Below are positions 17,575-26,392 of a stretch of DNA of 64,000 bases, piece by piece. Where the stretch lies: NCBI GenBank assembly GCA_016795205.1, contig JAEUHZ010000049.1:1-64000 (forward strand), given 5' to 3'. This DNA is from Planctomycetota bacterium (GTDB taxonomy: Bacteria > Planctomycetota > UBA1135 > GCA-002686595). Made by a program: the position numbers and the translations under genes. Numbering within the stretch: position 1 is the first letter of the stretch; every line of letters starts with the position of its first letter. The notes under the pieces were generated by a model. It was not told the origin of the DNA, did not search any database, and saw only the letters and a program-made list of their open reading frames with translations.

Positions 17575-18276
17575 TCAGCGCCTCAAGACCGCTGCAACGC
17601 GCTCCTTCATCTCTTTCGAGGCCCAGATCGGGACCTCGTTCTCGCGGAAGCGCTGCTCGTCCTCGGCCGAGACCACGATCATGCCGGAGCGCAGGGCGCG
17701 CTTCGTCACGGCATAGGTGGCGCGCGGGTGCGCGGACAGGGCCTGGATCCGCTTGAGGGCCGCGCTCGGGGCGTCGGGCGAGACCTCGTCGACCAGCCCC
17801 AGCGCCAGCGCGGTGGCGGGTGCGTGCAGGCCGGCCCCCAGGACGACCTGATCGAGCACGTGCGGCGGCACGCGGCGCTTCACGATGCTCAGCGCGACCG
17901 GCGGGATGCAGGCGCCGAGCGCCAGCTCGTTGACGCCAATGCGCACCCGCGGGTCGTCGGTCGCGATGCGCCAGTCGCAGCACAGCATGAGGATGCAGCC
18001 GCCGGCGATCGCGTGGCCGTTCACACAGGCCACCGTGGGGGCGGGGTGCAGGAACAGCCGCGCGAACAGGCCGTCCAGCCGCCGCAGGAGCGCTTCCATG
18101 GCGGCGCGATCCGCGGCGTGAACCTCCTTGAGGTTCAGCCCGGCCGAGAACGCGTCGTCCGTCCCGGTGAGCAGGATCGGCTCGTCGCCGGCGCGCCGCA
18201 GCTCCTCGTCCAGCCAGCCGACCAGGTCCGTCCCGAGCGCGTTCTTGCCCGGGTGCTGCATGCGGATCTCGTGCAT
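17575..18276 (-). CDS. Enoyl-CoA hydratase/isomerase family protein
   Basis: A 233-residue crotonase-fold protein, somewhat shorter than the roughly 260 of typical members because the N-terminal strand pair is reduced. DAFSAGLNLKEV matches the first oxyanion segment, and NGHAIAGGCILML the second, with the family Gly pair. The acid region reads GVNELALGA. Substrate cannot be told; no other beta-oxidation gene lies nearby. AGGAGG upstream fixes the ATG at 18276. It diverges across 63 bases from the S41 protease, whose start also has a strong ribosome site. Confidence 0.85.
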   Translation of the reverse strand: MHEIRMQHPGKNALGTDLVGWLDEELRRAGDEPILLTGTDDAFSAGLNLKEVHAADRAAMEALLRRLDGLFARLFLHPAPTVACVNGHAIAGGCILMLCCDWRIATDDPRVRIGVNELALGACIPPVALSIVKRRVPPHVLDQVVLGAGLHAPATALALGLVDEVSPDAPSAALKRIQALSAHPRATYAVTKRALRSGMIVVSAEDEQRFRENEVPIWASKEMKERVAAVLRR

Positions 18277-18339
18277 CGCGCGTCCTCCTGCTTGTCCTCG
18301 ACGCGGGCGAGGAGACACCATTCCGGAGGAGGAATCCAG

Positions 18340-20166
18340 ATGCCGAGTCTCGCCACGCTCGTCCGGTCGTTCGCGCTCGCGTTGGGCGCGTTCGCCGTGC
18401 CGGCCGCTGCGCAGCACGAGCAGCTCGCGCCCTACGCCGAGCTGCGCTGGCAGGGCGAGCGCCCCGAGGCGCGGCTCGCCAATGCCTGGGTCGAGTTGCT
18501 CGCGATCGACGGCCGCGCCGTCCCCGAAATCGTGGCCTTCTGCCGCGTGGAGTGGCCCGACCGCTGGGAGCAGCGCTTCCGCGAGGACCTCGTCGAGGTG
18601 CTGACGCGCATGGGCCGCACGCCGGGTGCCGAGGTCGATCTGCTCGTGCGCGACCCAGGCGGCGGGAAGGAGCGCGTCGTGCGCTGCCCCATGACGGCGG
18701 CCAACCGCGAGGCGCTGCGGGCCGCGGCCGCGCCGGCGGCGCGCCCCGCGATCCAGCGCATGCACGCGAGCGTGCCGGACCCGCGCTACGCCGAGCTCGC
18801 GCGGCCGCTGCCGGTGCCGGGCGGGGCCGTGCTCGCGCGCGAGGCGGCGCTGGCGGACCTCGACCGGCTCGAGCACGCGCTCACGACCCGCTTCGCCTAC
18901 CGCGATCGCCTGGGCGTCGACGTGGAAGCCGCCTGCGACGCGCTGCGCCTGTCGATCGCGGGACCCGTGACGCGCGCGACGCTGGCGCTCGCCATCCAAC
19001 GGCTCGTGGCGCTGTTCGGCGACGGGCACGCGGGCATCGAGGATCTCGAGCAGCATTTCGTCCCGGGCTGCACGCCGTTCCTGCTCGCCGACGCCGAGGG
19101 CGGTCTGGTCGCGTTCCTGGAGGACCGCTCGGCGTTCCTCGCGGCCTCGCACCCGATCCTGGAGTCGATCGACGGTCGTCCGGTCGCCGAGTGGGTGGAG
19201 CTCGCCGCGCGGACCGTTCCGCGCGGCGCGCCGCACTTCGTGCGCCATCACGCGCTGCGTCGCCTGCGCTTCCTGGCGCAGTTGCGGCTGGAGGCGGGCT
19301 TTGAGCCGCGCGAACGCTGCACGGTCGGCCTCCGGTCGATCGACGGGCGCGAGCGCCAGACCCTGGAGCTCTCCCTCCAGTCACGCAAGCCGGTCTACGG
19401 CGAATGGCCGCGCACCAAGTCGCGCCTGCTCGACCGCGGCGTGGGCTACGTGCGCATCGCGGACATGCAACCCGGCGAGTACGCCGCGGGCATCGCGGCC
19501 CAGGTCGGGGCCCTGCGCGGCGCGCCGGCGCTGGTGCTCGACGTGCGCGGCAACGGCGGCGGGACCCGTGACGTGCTCGTCGCCGTCGCGCCCTGGCTGC
19601 TCGGCGCGGACGCTCCTCCGCGGATCGTGAACGTCGCCCGGCCCTTGCGCGCGGAGGACTCCGGTCCCGACGCGCTGGCGAGCCGCTACCTGTTCCCCGC
19701 CGACCATGCGCGCTGGTCGGACGCGGCGCGCGCGGCGATCGCCAAGTTCGCCTCGGGCTTCACCCCGGAGTGGGAGCCGCGCAGCGCGGAGTTCGGCGCT
19801 GCGCGCTACCTGGTCCTGGAGCGCGGGCCCGACGCTCCCCGGCGCCCGTTCGCGGGACGGCTCGCGGTGCTCCTGGACTCGGGCTGCTTCAGCGCGACGG
19901 ACGTGTTCCTGGCCGCCCTCGCCGAGCTCCCCAACGTGATCCTGGTCGGCACGCCCAGCGGAGGCGGCAGCGGACGCGCGCGCAGCCTGGAGCTGGAGCG
20001 CTCCGGCCTGGTGGTCACGCTCTCGTCGATGGTCTCCTACCGCGCGGACGGGCGTCTCCTCGAGGGGCGCGGGGTCGAGCCCGACGTCCTGGTCTTGCCC
20101 GCGCCGGGCGACCTCGTCGGCCGCGGCGACCGCGTGCTCGACGAGGCCCTGAGGCGCGTGCGCTGA
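18340..20166 (+). CDS. Exported S41-family (C-terminal processing) peptidase
   Basis: A 608-residue exported protein: signal peptide (about 1-25, ending PAAAQ), an N-terminal PDZ-like/helical part, and an S41 catalytic domain (about 350-600). LVLDVRGNGGG is the hallmark strand-turn, LDSGCFSATDVF holds the likely catalytic Ser, and GTPSGGGSGR follows it. A Lys/Glu partner cannot be fixed by eye. S41 enzymes degrade or process exported proteins. GGAGGAGGAA at 18325-18333 supports the ATG. The threonine aldolase-like gene follows in the same direction after 46 bases. Confidence 0.87.
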   Translation: MPSLATLVRSFALALGAFAVPAAAQHEQLAPYAELRWQGERPEARLANAWVELLAIDGRAVPEIVAFCRVEWPDRWEQRFREDLVEVLTRMGRTPGAEVDLLVRDPGGGKERVVRCPMTAANREALRAAAAPAARPAIQRMHASVPDPRYAELARPLPVPGGAVLAREAALADLDRLEHALTTRFAYRDRLGVDVEAACDALRLSIAGPVTRATLALAIQRLVALFGDGHAGIEDLEQHFVPGCTPFLLADAEGGLVAFLEDRSAFLAASHPILESIDGRPVAEWVELAARTVPRGAPHFVRHHALRRLRFLAQLRLEAGFEPRERCTVGLRSIDGRERQTLELSLQSRKPVYGEWPRTKSRLLDRGVGYVRIADMQPGEYAAGIAAQVGALRGAPALVLDVRGNGGGTRDVLVAVAPWLLGADAPPRIVNVARPLRAEDSGPDALASRYLFPADHARWSDAARAAIAKFASGFTPEWEPRSAEFGAARYLVLERGPDAPRRPFAGRLAVLLDSGCFSATDVFLAALAELPNVILVGTPSGGGSGRARSLELERSGLVVTLSSMVSYRADGRLLEGRGVEPDVLVLPAPGDLVGRGDRVLDEALRRVR

Positions 20167-20212
20167 CCCGGGACGGTTGCACGGCGTCCGGCGCGCGGCG
20201 AAGCTCGCTCCG

Positions 20213-21271
20213 ATGCAGCCCGCGCACTCCTTCGCCAGCGACAACAACGCGCCCGTCCATCCTGCGGTCCTGGAGGCGATCACGGCCGCGAACGCGGGCC
20301 ACGTGCGCGCGTATGGCGACGATCCCTGGACGCGCGCCATGGAGGAGCGCTTTCGCGCGCACTTCGGGCCCGGGGCGCGGGCCTTCCCGGTGTTCAACGG
20401 CACGGGCGCCAACGTCACCGGTCTCTCCGCGCTGCTGCGTCCCTACGAGGCCGTGATCTGCGCCGAGCACGCGCACGCCAGCGTCGACGAATGCGGCGCG
20501 CCCGAGCGCTTCCTGGGCTCGAAGCTCCTGCTCGTGCGCACGGACGACGGGAAGCTCAAGCCCGCGGACGTCGTGGCGCAGCTCCGTGGCCTGCGTGACC
20601 AGCACCACGTGCAGCCCAAGGTGGTCTCGATCACGCAGTCGACGGAGGTCGGCACGGTCTACGCGCCGGACGAGCTCGCGGCGCTCGCGCATTGCACGCG
20701 CGAGCACGGCCTCTTCCTGCACGTGGACGGCGCGCGGATCGCCAATGCGGCGGCCTCCCTCTCCGTCCCGCTGCGTGCGATCACGACCGACGTCGGCGTC
20801 GACGTCCTCTCCTTCGGCGGCACGAAGAACGGAGCCCTGGCGGCGGAGGCCGTCGTGTTCCTGCGCCCGGGTCTCGGCGAGGAGTTCCAGTTCTTGCGCA
20901 AGCAGGGCATGCAGCTCGCCTCGAAGATGCGCTTCGTCTCCGCGCAGCTCGCGCGGCTCCTCGAGGACGACCTGTGGCTCTCGAACGCCGCCCACGCCAA
21001 CTCCATGGCGCGCCGGCTGGCCGAGCGCGTGCGCGGGATTCCCGGCGTCGAGCTGGCCCACCCCGTCCAAGCCAACGGCGTCTTCGCGCGCATCCCACGC
21101 GCGTGCGTGGCGCCGCTCCAGGCGAGCTCGTACTTCTACGTGTGGGACGAGGCCGGCCCGGTCGTGCGCTGGATGTGCTCGTACGACACGCGAGCGGAGG
21201 ACGTCGACGCGTTCGCGGGCGCGCTGCGCGCGCTGGCTCAGGGCTCCTCGGCCGCCAGCGCCGCCCGGTAG
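20213..21271 (+). CDS. Threonine aldolase/beta-eliminating lyase family PLP enzyme
   Basis: A 352-residue fold-type I PLP enzyme that would cleave L-threonine or allo-threonine to glycine and acetaldehyde, or act on a related beta-hydroxy amino acid. The N-terminus FASDNNAPVHP is the family start, HVDGARIANAA holds the cofactor Asp, and SFGGTKNGALAAEAV carries the Schiff-base Lys. A TTG at 20177 in frame would add 12 residues; the ATG at 20213 begins right before the conserved core, so I prefer it. The last 34 bases overlap the 3' end of the opposite-strand lipoprotein gene. Confidence 0.87.
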   Translation: MQPAHSFASDNNAPVHPAVLEAITAANAGHVRAYGDDPWTRAMEERFRAHFGPGARAFPVFNGTGANVTGLSALLRPYEAVICAEHAHASVDECGAPERFLGSKLLLVRTDDGKLKPADVVAQLRGLRDQHHVQPKVVSITQSTEVGTVYAPDELAALAHCTREHGLFLHVDGARIANAAASLSVPLRAITTDVGVDVLSFGGTKNGALAAEAVVFLRPGLGEEFQFLRKQGMQLASKMRFVSAQLARLLEDDLWLSNAAHANSMARRLAERVRGIPGVELAHPVQANGVFARIPRACVAPLQASSYFYVWDEAGPVVRWMCSYDTRAEDVDAFAGALRALAQGSSAASAAR

Positions 21272-21696
21272 GCCGCGCTCGTCGGACCCCCGAACTCCGC
21301 GGGCGGCGAGCCCGTGGCGCGCAGCACGAGGTCGGCCGCGTCGCCGTCCGACACGACGGGCAGGATCCAGCGCCCGTCCGCCCCCTGCGGCGCGTTCGGG
21401 TCGTGGGGCAGCGCCTCCGCGCCGGGGGCGCGCAACTGCACGACCGGCCCCTTGCCGGTGACAGCGTTCGGCACGACGCCGAAGGCGCGCACGGAGAGGC
21501 GCGTGCCCTCCGGGGCCAAGCCTCCCAAGTCGAGCGTGCGCCCCACGAGCCCCTGCAGCGCCGACTGGGCGGTGGGCGAGGGCAGCGGACCCTCGTAGCT
21601 GGGCGCGGCGCCGACGTCGTCGGCGCAGGCGGAGAACGAGAGCAAAGCCAGGACGAGGGCCGGGAAGCAGGCCGCACCACGCGGGATGGGCAGCAT
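21238..21696 (-). CDS. Small lipoprotein of unknown function
   Basis: A 152-residue product with a lipoprotein signal peptide (hydrophobic stretch about 10-22 and lipobox LSFSAC). The mature part is Pro/Gly/Ala-rich and contains beta-like segments such as TRLSVRAFGVVP and DLVLRATGSPP; no family is recognised. Its 3' end overlaps that of the convergent PLP gene by 34 bases on opposite strands. No Shine-Dalgarno is evident before the ATG. Confidence 0.65.
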   Translation of the reverse strand: MLPIPRGAACFPALVLALLSFSACADDVGAAPSYEGPLPSPTAQSALQGLVGRTLDLGGLAPEGTRLSVRAFGVVPNAVTGKGPVVQLRAPGAEALPHDPNAPQGADGRWILPVVSDGDAADLVLRATGSPPAEFGGPTSAAYRAALAAEEP

Positions 21697-21802
21697 GGGA
21701 CGCACAACCCGCGAGCCTGCGCCAGGCAACGCGCGAAGACGCGAAACTCGCGTGAGCTTCTGGCAAAGCGTGGCGGCCCGCAGCAGCGAGCCCGCGCACG
21801 GG

Positions 21803-22240
21803 TCACAGCGGCGGCGGATTGGGCGGCGTGTCGGCGGCTGCGAAGGCGCTCTTGACGTCCTTGTCGTTGAGCACGACGAGCGACCAGATCCCGGCCGGGA
21901 TGCCGAGCAGGCAGCAGCACCAGCAGGGGACCATCGCCACGATGCTGCCCGCCACGGCCAGGCCCCACATGCGGCCACGCAGCATCTGCACGCCGGCGAA
22001 GAGGACGAACAGCGCCATCGCCAGGCCCAGCAGGTTCATGAGGACGTCGAAGCGCCCCAGCGTGCCGGTCCACGCCTCGATTTGGTCCTGTCCCCAGTCC
22101 ATCTGCTCGCCGAGGCTCTCGAACGCCTCCCGCATGGATTCGGGGTCGTTGGGCAGCGCCAGGCTCGCCAGGGAGCCGAGCACGCCGAGCGCGCCGAGGA
22201 CGATCAGGACGATGGCCGGTGCCTTGACCTTGTCGAGCAT
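21803..22240 (-). CDS. Small integral membrane protein, unknown function
   Basis: A 145-residue protein with about four hydrophobic segments: residues 8-28, 68-86, 92-108 and 108-125. The loop between the first two is acidic and helical. The last hydrophobic block contains CWCCCLLGIPAGIWSLVVLND, a Cys cluster followed by the 'GIPAGIWSLVVL' pattern seen in many small membrane proteins of unknown role. It ends in a Pro-rich tail. It lies in a minus-strand string with the thioredoxin-fold/HEAT gene, 44 bases downstream of that stop. Confidence 0.7.
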   Translation of the reverse strand: MLDKVKAPAIVLIVLGALGVLGSLASLALPNDPESMREAFESLGEQMDWGQDQIEAWTGTLGRFDVLMNLLGLAMALFVLFAGVQMLRGRMWGLAVAGSIVAMVPCWCCCLLGIPAGIWSLVVLNDKDVKSAFAAADTPPNPPPL

Positions 22241-22284
22241 GGCGGGGGGGGGCGGGAGACGGGGGGCGGAAGTCCCCCGAGAGG

Positions 22285-23739
22285 CTAGCGTCCGCCCTCG
22301 CCCGGCGCGCGCCCGAAGATGCGCTCGCGAGGGACCTCGTCCCGTCCGACCCGCACGACGTGGACGCGCAGCGTGGCCAGGGGCGCGCCGCCCAAGACGC
22401 CCCGCGCGGCCTCGATCGCGGCGCGGGCGTTGGCGTCCTGGGCCTTCCCGGCCGCGACCTCGAGCACGCCGGTCCAGGCCGCGTCGCGCGAGAGCGCGAC
22501 GGCCAGCGCCGCCACCTCGCGCTCCCGGTCGTCGCCGGATTCGAGCAGGGCGCGCAGGTGCGCCCGCACCTCGGGGTCGCCGGCGCCCCAGCCCAGGCCG
22601 AGGATCGCGTTGTGTCGGACGACCTCCTGCTTGTCCTTCTTGGCGCGCTGGAGCAGCGTGCCGCGCGCCTTGGAGTCGCCCGCTCCGCACGCGCCGAGCG
22701 CACGCAGCAGGTCCTTCTGGTGCCCCGGGTCCTTCTCCTGCGCGAGGGCCTTGTGCAACGCGGCGACCGCCTGGGGCGCGGCGAGCTGCTCCAGCGCGAC
22801 CGCCGCCTCGCGACGCAGCGCCTCGTCGGAGTTCCCGAGGAAGTCGGCCACGATCTCCCAGTACGCCGGCGGGGAGAGCAGGCCGATCGCCCGCAGGATG
22901 AGGCGGTGTCGCGTGTCCGGGGCTCCGCCGCGGCCACCCGCGCCGCCACCTCCGCCTCCGGGGCCGCCGCCGCCGCCGAACCCTCCAAAGCCGCCGACCC
23001 CGGCGCTCTTGAGCTCCTGGCCGATGAACTCGATCGCCGCGGGCTCGTCGGAGAGCACGAGGCGCCGCAGCTCGGCCATGCGCTCCTCGCCGCGCAGACC
23101 CTTCTTGAGCCGCGAGAGGATCTCCTCGACCTCCTTCTTCGTGGGCGGCACGAGCGAACCGCCGACCCCTGCGCCGCTCGGGTCGTAGGTCGCGCCCATG
23201 ACCAGGCGCTTGGGGCTGCGCGCCGAGGCCGGCATGGGCGGCGCCGCGCCCGGGTCGTGTTGCGAGAGCGCGGTCACGAAGCACCACACGAGCTCGTCGA
23301 CCGTGACCTCGTACGGCACGGACAGGATCACCGCGCCGTCCGAGGCCAGGAACACGTGCTGCGGCGCGATGACCAGCCCTTCCGTGTCGGCCTTGAGCAC
23401 CGCCTTGCGTGCGCCGGTGTCGACGCGGCGATGATCCTGGCAGCCGACGCCCGGGAAGCGCGGGCAGTCCTTGCCGAGCGGCGCGTGCTCCGCGGCGCTG
23501 GCCACGAGGTTCAGCGTGCGCTCGGCGAGCGCGACGATCGCCTTGTCCCGGTAGACCTTGTCGACCATGCGGTCGTTCGCGCGCTCGCCGTCCATGTTGA
23601 CGGCCAGGAACACGACCTTGTGCTCCGCGGCTGCGCGCTCCAGGGTCTTCTCCCAGCCGGCGAGCCACGTGATCCCGGGGGCCGCGGCGGAAAGCGACAG
23701 GAGGAGCGGCGCGGCGAGTGCGGTCAGTGCGTGGTGCAT
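22285..23739 (-). CDS. Exported thioredoxin-fold protein without CXXC, plus HEAT repeats
   Basis: A 484-residue protein: signal peptide (about 1-21), a thioredoxin-like domain (about 22-200) beginning WLAGWEKTLERAAAEHKVVFLAVNMDGE, a short Gly-rich hinge (about 255-280) and HEAT-like helices to the C-terminus. The position where a redox pair would sit reads MDGERAND, with no Cys, so this is not a disulfide enzyme. Isolated Cys residues occur later in the domain. Similar fusions in planctomycetes have no known role. Its start overlaps the 3' end of the GT87 gene by 16 bases. Confidence 0.72.
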   Translation of the reverse strand: MHHALTALAAPLLLSLSAAAPGITWLAGWEKTLERAAAEHKVVFLAVNMDGERANDRMVDKVYRDKAIVALAERTLNLVASAAEHAPLGKDCPRFPGVGCQDHRRVDTGARKAVLKADTEGLVIAPQHVFLASDGAVILSVPYEVTVDELVWCFVTALSQHDPGAAPPMPASARSPKRLVMGATYDPSGAGVGGSLVPPTKKEVEEILSRLKKGLRGEERMAELRRLVLSDEPAAIEFIGQELKSAGVGGFGGFGGGGGPGGGGGGAGGRGGAPDTRHRLILRAIGLLSPPAYWEIVADFLGNSDEALRREAAVALEQLAAPQAVAALHKALAQEKDPGHQKDLLRALGACGAGDSKARGTLLQRAKKDKQEVVRHNAILGLGWGAGDPEVRAHLRALLESGDDREREVAALAVALSRDAAWTGVLEVAAGKAQDANARAAIEAARGVLGGAPLATLRVHVVRVGRDEVPRERIFGRAPGEGGR

Positions 23740-25049
23740 GGGCGAGCCCGAGGATCGCGTGGAACCGGCGGTGGTGCACGAAGTGCCGTGGAAAACGCGC
23801 CGCGGCCCGTCTGTCCCCAGACGTCCACCGCCAGGGCCAGCGCGCCCAGCAAGACCCCCAGCCCGACCGCATTGTGGGACAGCGCCCCGGTCGCCAGCAC
23901 GCGGCCCAGGAGGAACGGCGTCGAGGCCCCCGCGAACAGCGCGGAAAGCGCGAAGAGCGCCCAGCGCGCGCGCCGGGCCCCGGGCGCGAGGCCCGGCGGC
24001 GCGCCACCCGCGAGCACGGCGTAGGGCACGAGCATCCAGACCATGTGCGCCTTGTGGACCAGCGGCGCCAGGAGCAGGGCGCACGCGAGGCACAGCGCCG
24101 CCTCGCGCAGGCGCGCGCCGGGAGCCCCGCCGCGCGCCGAGCGCAGCACGGTCGCGGCGAGACCCGCGAGGATCGCCGCTTGCGCCGCGAGCACGATCCA
24201 GCGCACGTCGTCGGGGTCGAGCGCAGCGATCGCGGCCGTGGGACCCGCGGCGCCGCGCGCGGTCGCGGGCGCCGCGGCGAGGAGCCGGTACAGCGCCGCC
24301 GGCAGGCTCTGGCCCGGCAGGACCTCGCGCGCCGCGAGCAGCTCGCCGCCCCCCGCCGCATGCGGGGCCAGGAACCCGTGCCACCAGGTCGCGAGCTGCG
24401 CCCAACCCTCGGTCGGACCCGCGAGGAGCAGCGGCGCGCCCACCAAGCCCAGCACCAGGGTGAGCGCGCTCGCAGCCAGGGCCCGCCATGAGCGGCGCAG
24501 CAGGAAGTGGAGCGCCAGGATTCCCGGCAGGAGCTTGAACGCCGCTGCAGCGCCGACCCAGGCGCCGGTGGCGCCCGCGCGGCCGCGCTCCCAGGCCCAC
24601 AGCGCCGCCACGAGCGCCGCCAGCGTGAAGTGGTTCACCTGGCCGTTCGTGAGGTTCGAGTCCGCCATGCGCAGCACGCACAGCGTCGGGAGCCACGTGA
24701 TCCAGCTCGGGGCGCCGCTGCCAGCCGCGCGCACGAGCTGCGCGAGCCGGCGCGCGGACCACGCCAGGCAGGCCAGGGAGGCCGCCTGGAACAGGCCGGC
24801 GAAGGCCCACAGCGGCAGCCAGGCGCAGGCCGCGAAGAGCCAGGCCCCGCCGGGCGGGTAGATCCAGCCCTCGACGCCGTTCGGGTCGCGCCCGGCGAGC
24901 GCGGCGCGCCCGGCCTCGAAGTAGATCGTCAAGTCGGAGCCCGCAGGACGCAGGGCGTCGCGCAGGCCGCGCGCGGCGAACCACGCGAGCAGGCCCAGGA
25001 GGATCCAGGGCAGCACGGCATGCACGGCCTGGCGGCGCGGCGTGGTCAT
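23724..25049 (-). CDS. GT87-type (DUF2029) membrane glycosyltransferase
   Basis: A 441-residue polytopic membrane protein resembling the polyprenyl-phosphate-sugar-dependent mannosyltransferases. The first periplasmic loop has the family pattern SDLTIYFEAGRAALAGRDP, with an acidic residue after the first membrane segment, followed by WIYPPGGAWLFA. About ten hydrophobic helices follow. The sugar and acceptor are unknown. A second GT87-like gene starts divergently 84 bases away at 25133, and the pair may act on the same envelope glycan. Confidence 0.75.
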   Translation of the reverse strand: MTTPRRQAVHAVLPWILLGLLAWFAARGLRDALRPAGSDLTIYFEAGRAALAGRDPNGVEGWIYPPGGAWLFAACAWLPLWAFAGLFQAASLACLAWSARRLAQLVRAAGSGAPSWITWLPTLCVLRMADSNLTNGQVNHFTLAALVAALWAWERGRAGATGAWVGAAAAFKLLPGILALHFLLRRSWRALAASALTLVLGLVGAPLLLAGPTEGWAQLATWWHGFLAPHAAGGGELLAAREVLPGQSLPAALYRLLAAAPATARGAAGPTAAIAALDPDDVRWIVLAAQAAILAGLAATVLRSARGGAPGARLREAALCLACALLLAPLVHKAHMVWMLVPYAVLAGGAPPGLAPGARRARWALFALSALFAGASTPFLLGRVLATGALSHNAVGLGVLLGALALAVDVWGQTGRGAFSTALRAPPPVPRDPRARPCTTH

Positions 25050-25132
25050 CGCCGCGCAGCGGATCGTCCGCGTGCGGCGCGCGCAAGGGGCCGCTGGACC
25101 TGGCGCGCGCGGGCCGCGATCCTCGCGCGGGC

Positions 25133-26392
25133 TTGCACTGGCTGCTCCCCGACGATCCTGCCGCGCGCCAGCGCCGCGACCGCACGCTGCTCGGGCTGTT
25201 CCTCGTCGCCGCCCTGCTGCTCGTCGCGCGCGCGGCGCGCAAGCAGGACGGGGTGCTCGTGCGCAACCAGGAGTGGGGCGCGCGCTTCGTCGCGCGCCAG
25301 GATCCCTACGCGGACCCGGCGGGTGGGCCGCGCTTGCACGGGCCGTATCCGCCTTCGTACGCGCTCGTGTGCGCGCCGCTCTCGCGACTTCCGGAGCAAC
25401 CCGCGCGCGTCGCCTGGGCGTTGGCGCAGGTCGGGGCGCTGGCGGCGTCCTACGTGCTGCTGCGCCGCTGGCTCGCGCGCGGGTGGCCGACCGTCGCGCC
25501 GCACGCCCCGATCGCGTTCGCCGTGGGGCTGGTGCTCGCCGGCCGCTACCTGCTGCGCGACACGGCGGGCGGCGGGGGCAATCTGCTCTATGCGACCGCG
25601 GTCCTGTGGGGGCTCGAGCTCGTGTTCGCGGGCCGCGCCGTCGCCGGCGCGCTGCTCCTGGCGCTGCCGCTGGCGCTGAAGCCCAACTTCGCGCCGCTGC
25701 TCCTCGTGCTGCCCTTGCGCGGACGAACGTCCGCCGGCGTGCTGGCCTGCGCGGCCCTGCTGCTGTGCGCGGCCGCACCGGCGGTCTGGTTCGGGTCGGA
25801 GCCGTGGGTCGCGCTGTGGCGGCGCTGGCTCGTCGACGTGCTGGCCTACGGCTCCGTCGTCGACCTCGCGCGCGCCGACCTCGTGCCCGACGGGTTCCCC
25901 GTCGACGTCGATGGGATGAACCAGAGCCTGCGCGCCGCGCTCGGTCGGGTCGCACCCGGCACGTGGGGCCTGTGGGTCGCGCGGGCCGGCGGGCTCGCCG
26001 CGCTGGCCGCCGCGGCCTGGGCCACGTTGCGAGGGCGGAACGGGCGCGGCGCATGGTTCGGGGCGTTGGCTTTCCTGCCCGCGGCGTTGCTCGCGTCGCC
26101 GATCACCTGGAAGGCGCACCACGCCGCGCTGCTCGTGCCGTTCGCGCTGCTCGCGGCCGAAGCCCTCGAGCGCCGCCGGGCGCGGCCGCTGTGGGCCTTC
26201 CTCGCCGCGTACTGGCTCTCCTGCGGGCTGCTCAGCGAGGAGCTGATTGGGAAAGCCTGGAAGCAGGCGCTCCAGAGCGCCTCCGTCGTGACCTGGGCGA
26301 CGCTCGCGCTGCTCGTGGTCTCGTGTGTGCTGGCGTCGCGCCCGGCGCCCCCGGTTCGTGCGGACGCGGGCTATCCTCGGGACGAGCCATGA
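25133..26392 (+). CDS. Second GT87-type (DUF2029) membrane glycosyltransferase
   Basis: A 419-residue polytopic membrane protein with GT87 features: an early loop with FVARQDPYADPAGGP and HGPYPPSYALVCAPLSRLP, then ITWKAHHAALLVPFALLA late in the sequence. It is diverged from the neighbour at 23724. The start is unsure: a TTG at 25133 is the first start-like codon of the frame near the conserved part, with no clear Shine-Dalgarno. The 3' end overlaps the persulfide dioxygenase gene as ATGA, so the two are translationally coupled. Confidence 0.75.
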   Translation: MHWLLPDDPAARQRRDRTLLGLFLVAALLLVARAARKQDGVLVRNQEWGARFVARQDPYADPAGGPRLHGPYPPSYALVCAPLSRLPEQPARVAWALAQVGALAASYVLLRRWLARGWPTVAPHAPIAFAVGLVLAGRYLLRDTAGGGGNLLYATAVLWGLELVFAGRAVAGALLLALPLALKPNFAPLLLVLPLRGRTSAGVLACAALLLCAAAPAVWFGSEPWVALWRRWLVDVLAYGSVVDLARADLVPDGFPVDVDGMNQSLRAALGRVAPGTWGLWVARAGGLAALAAAAWATLRGRNGRGAWFGALAFLPAALLASPITWKAHHAALLVPFALLAAEALERRRARPLWAFLAAYWLSCGLLSEELIGKAWKQALQSASVVTWATLALLVVSCVLASRPAPPVRADAGYPRDEP

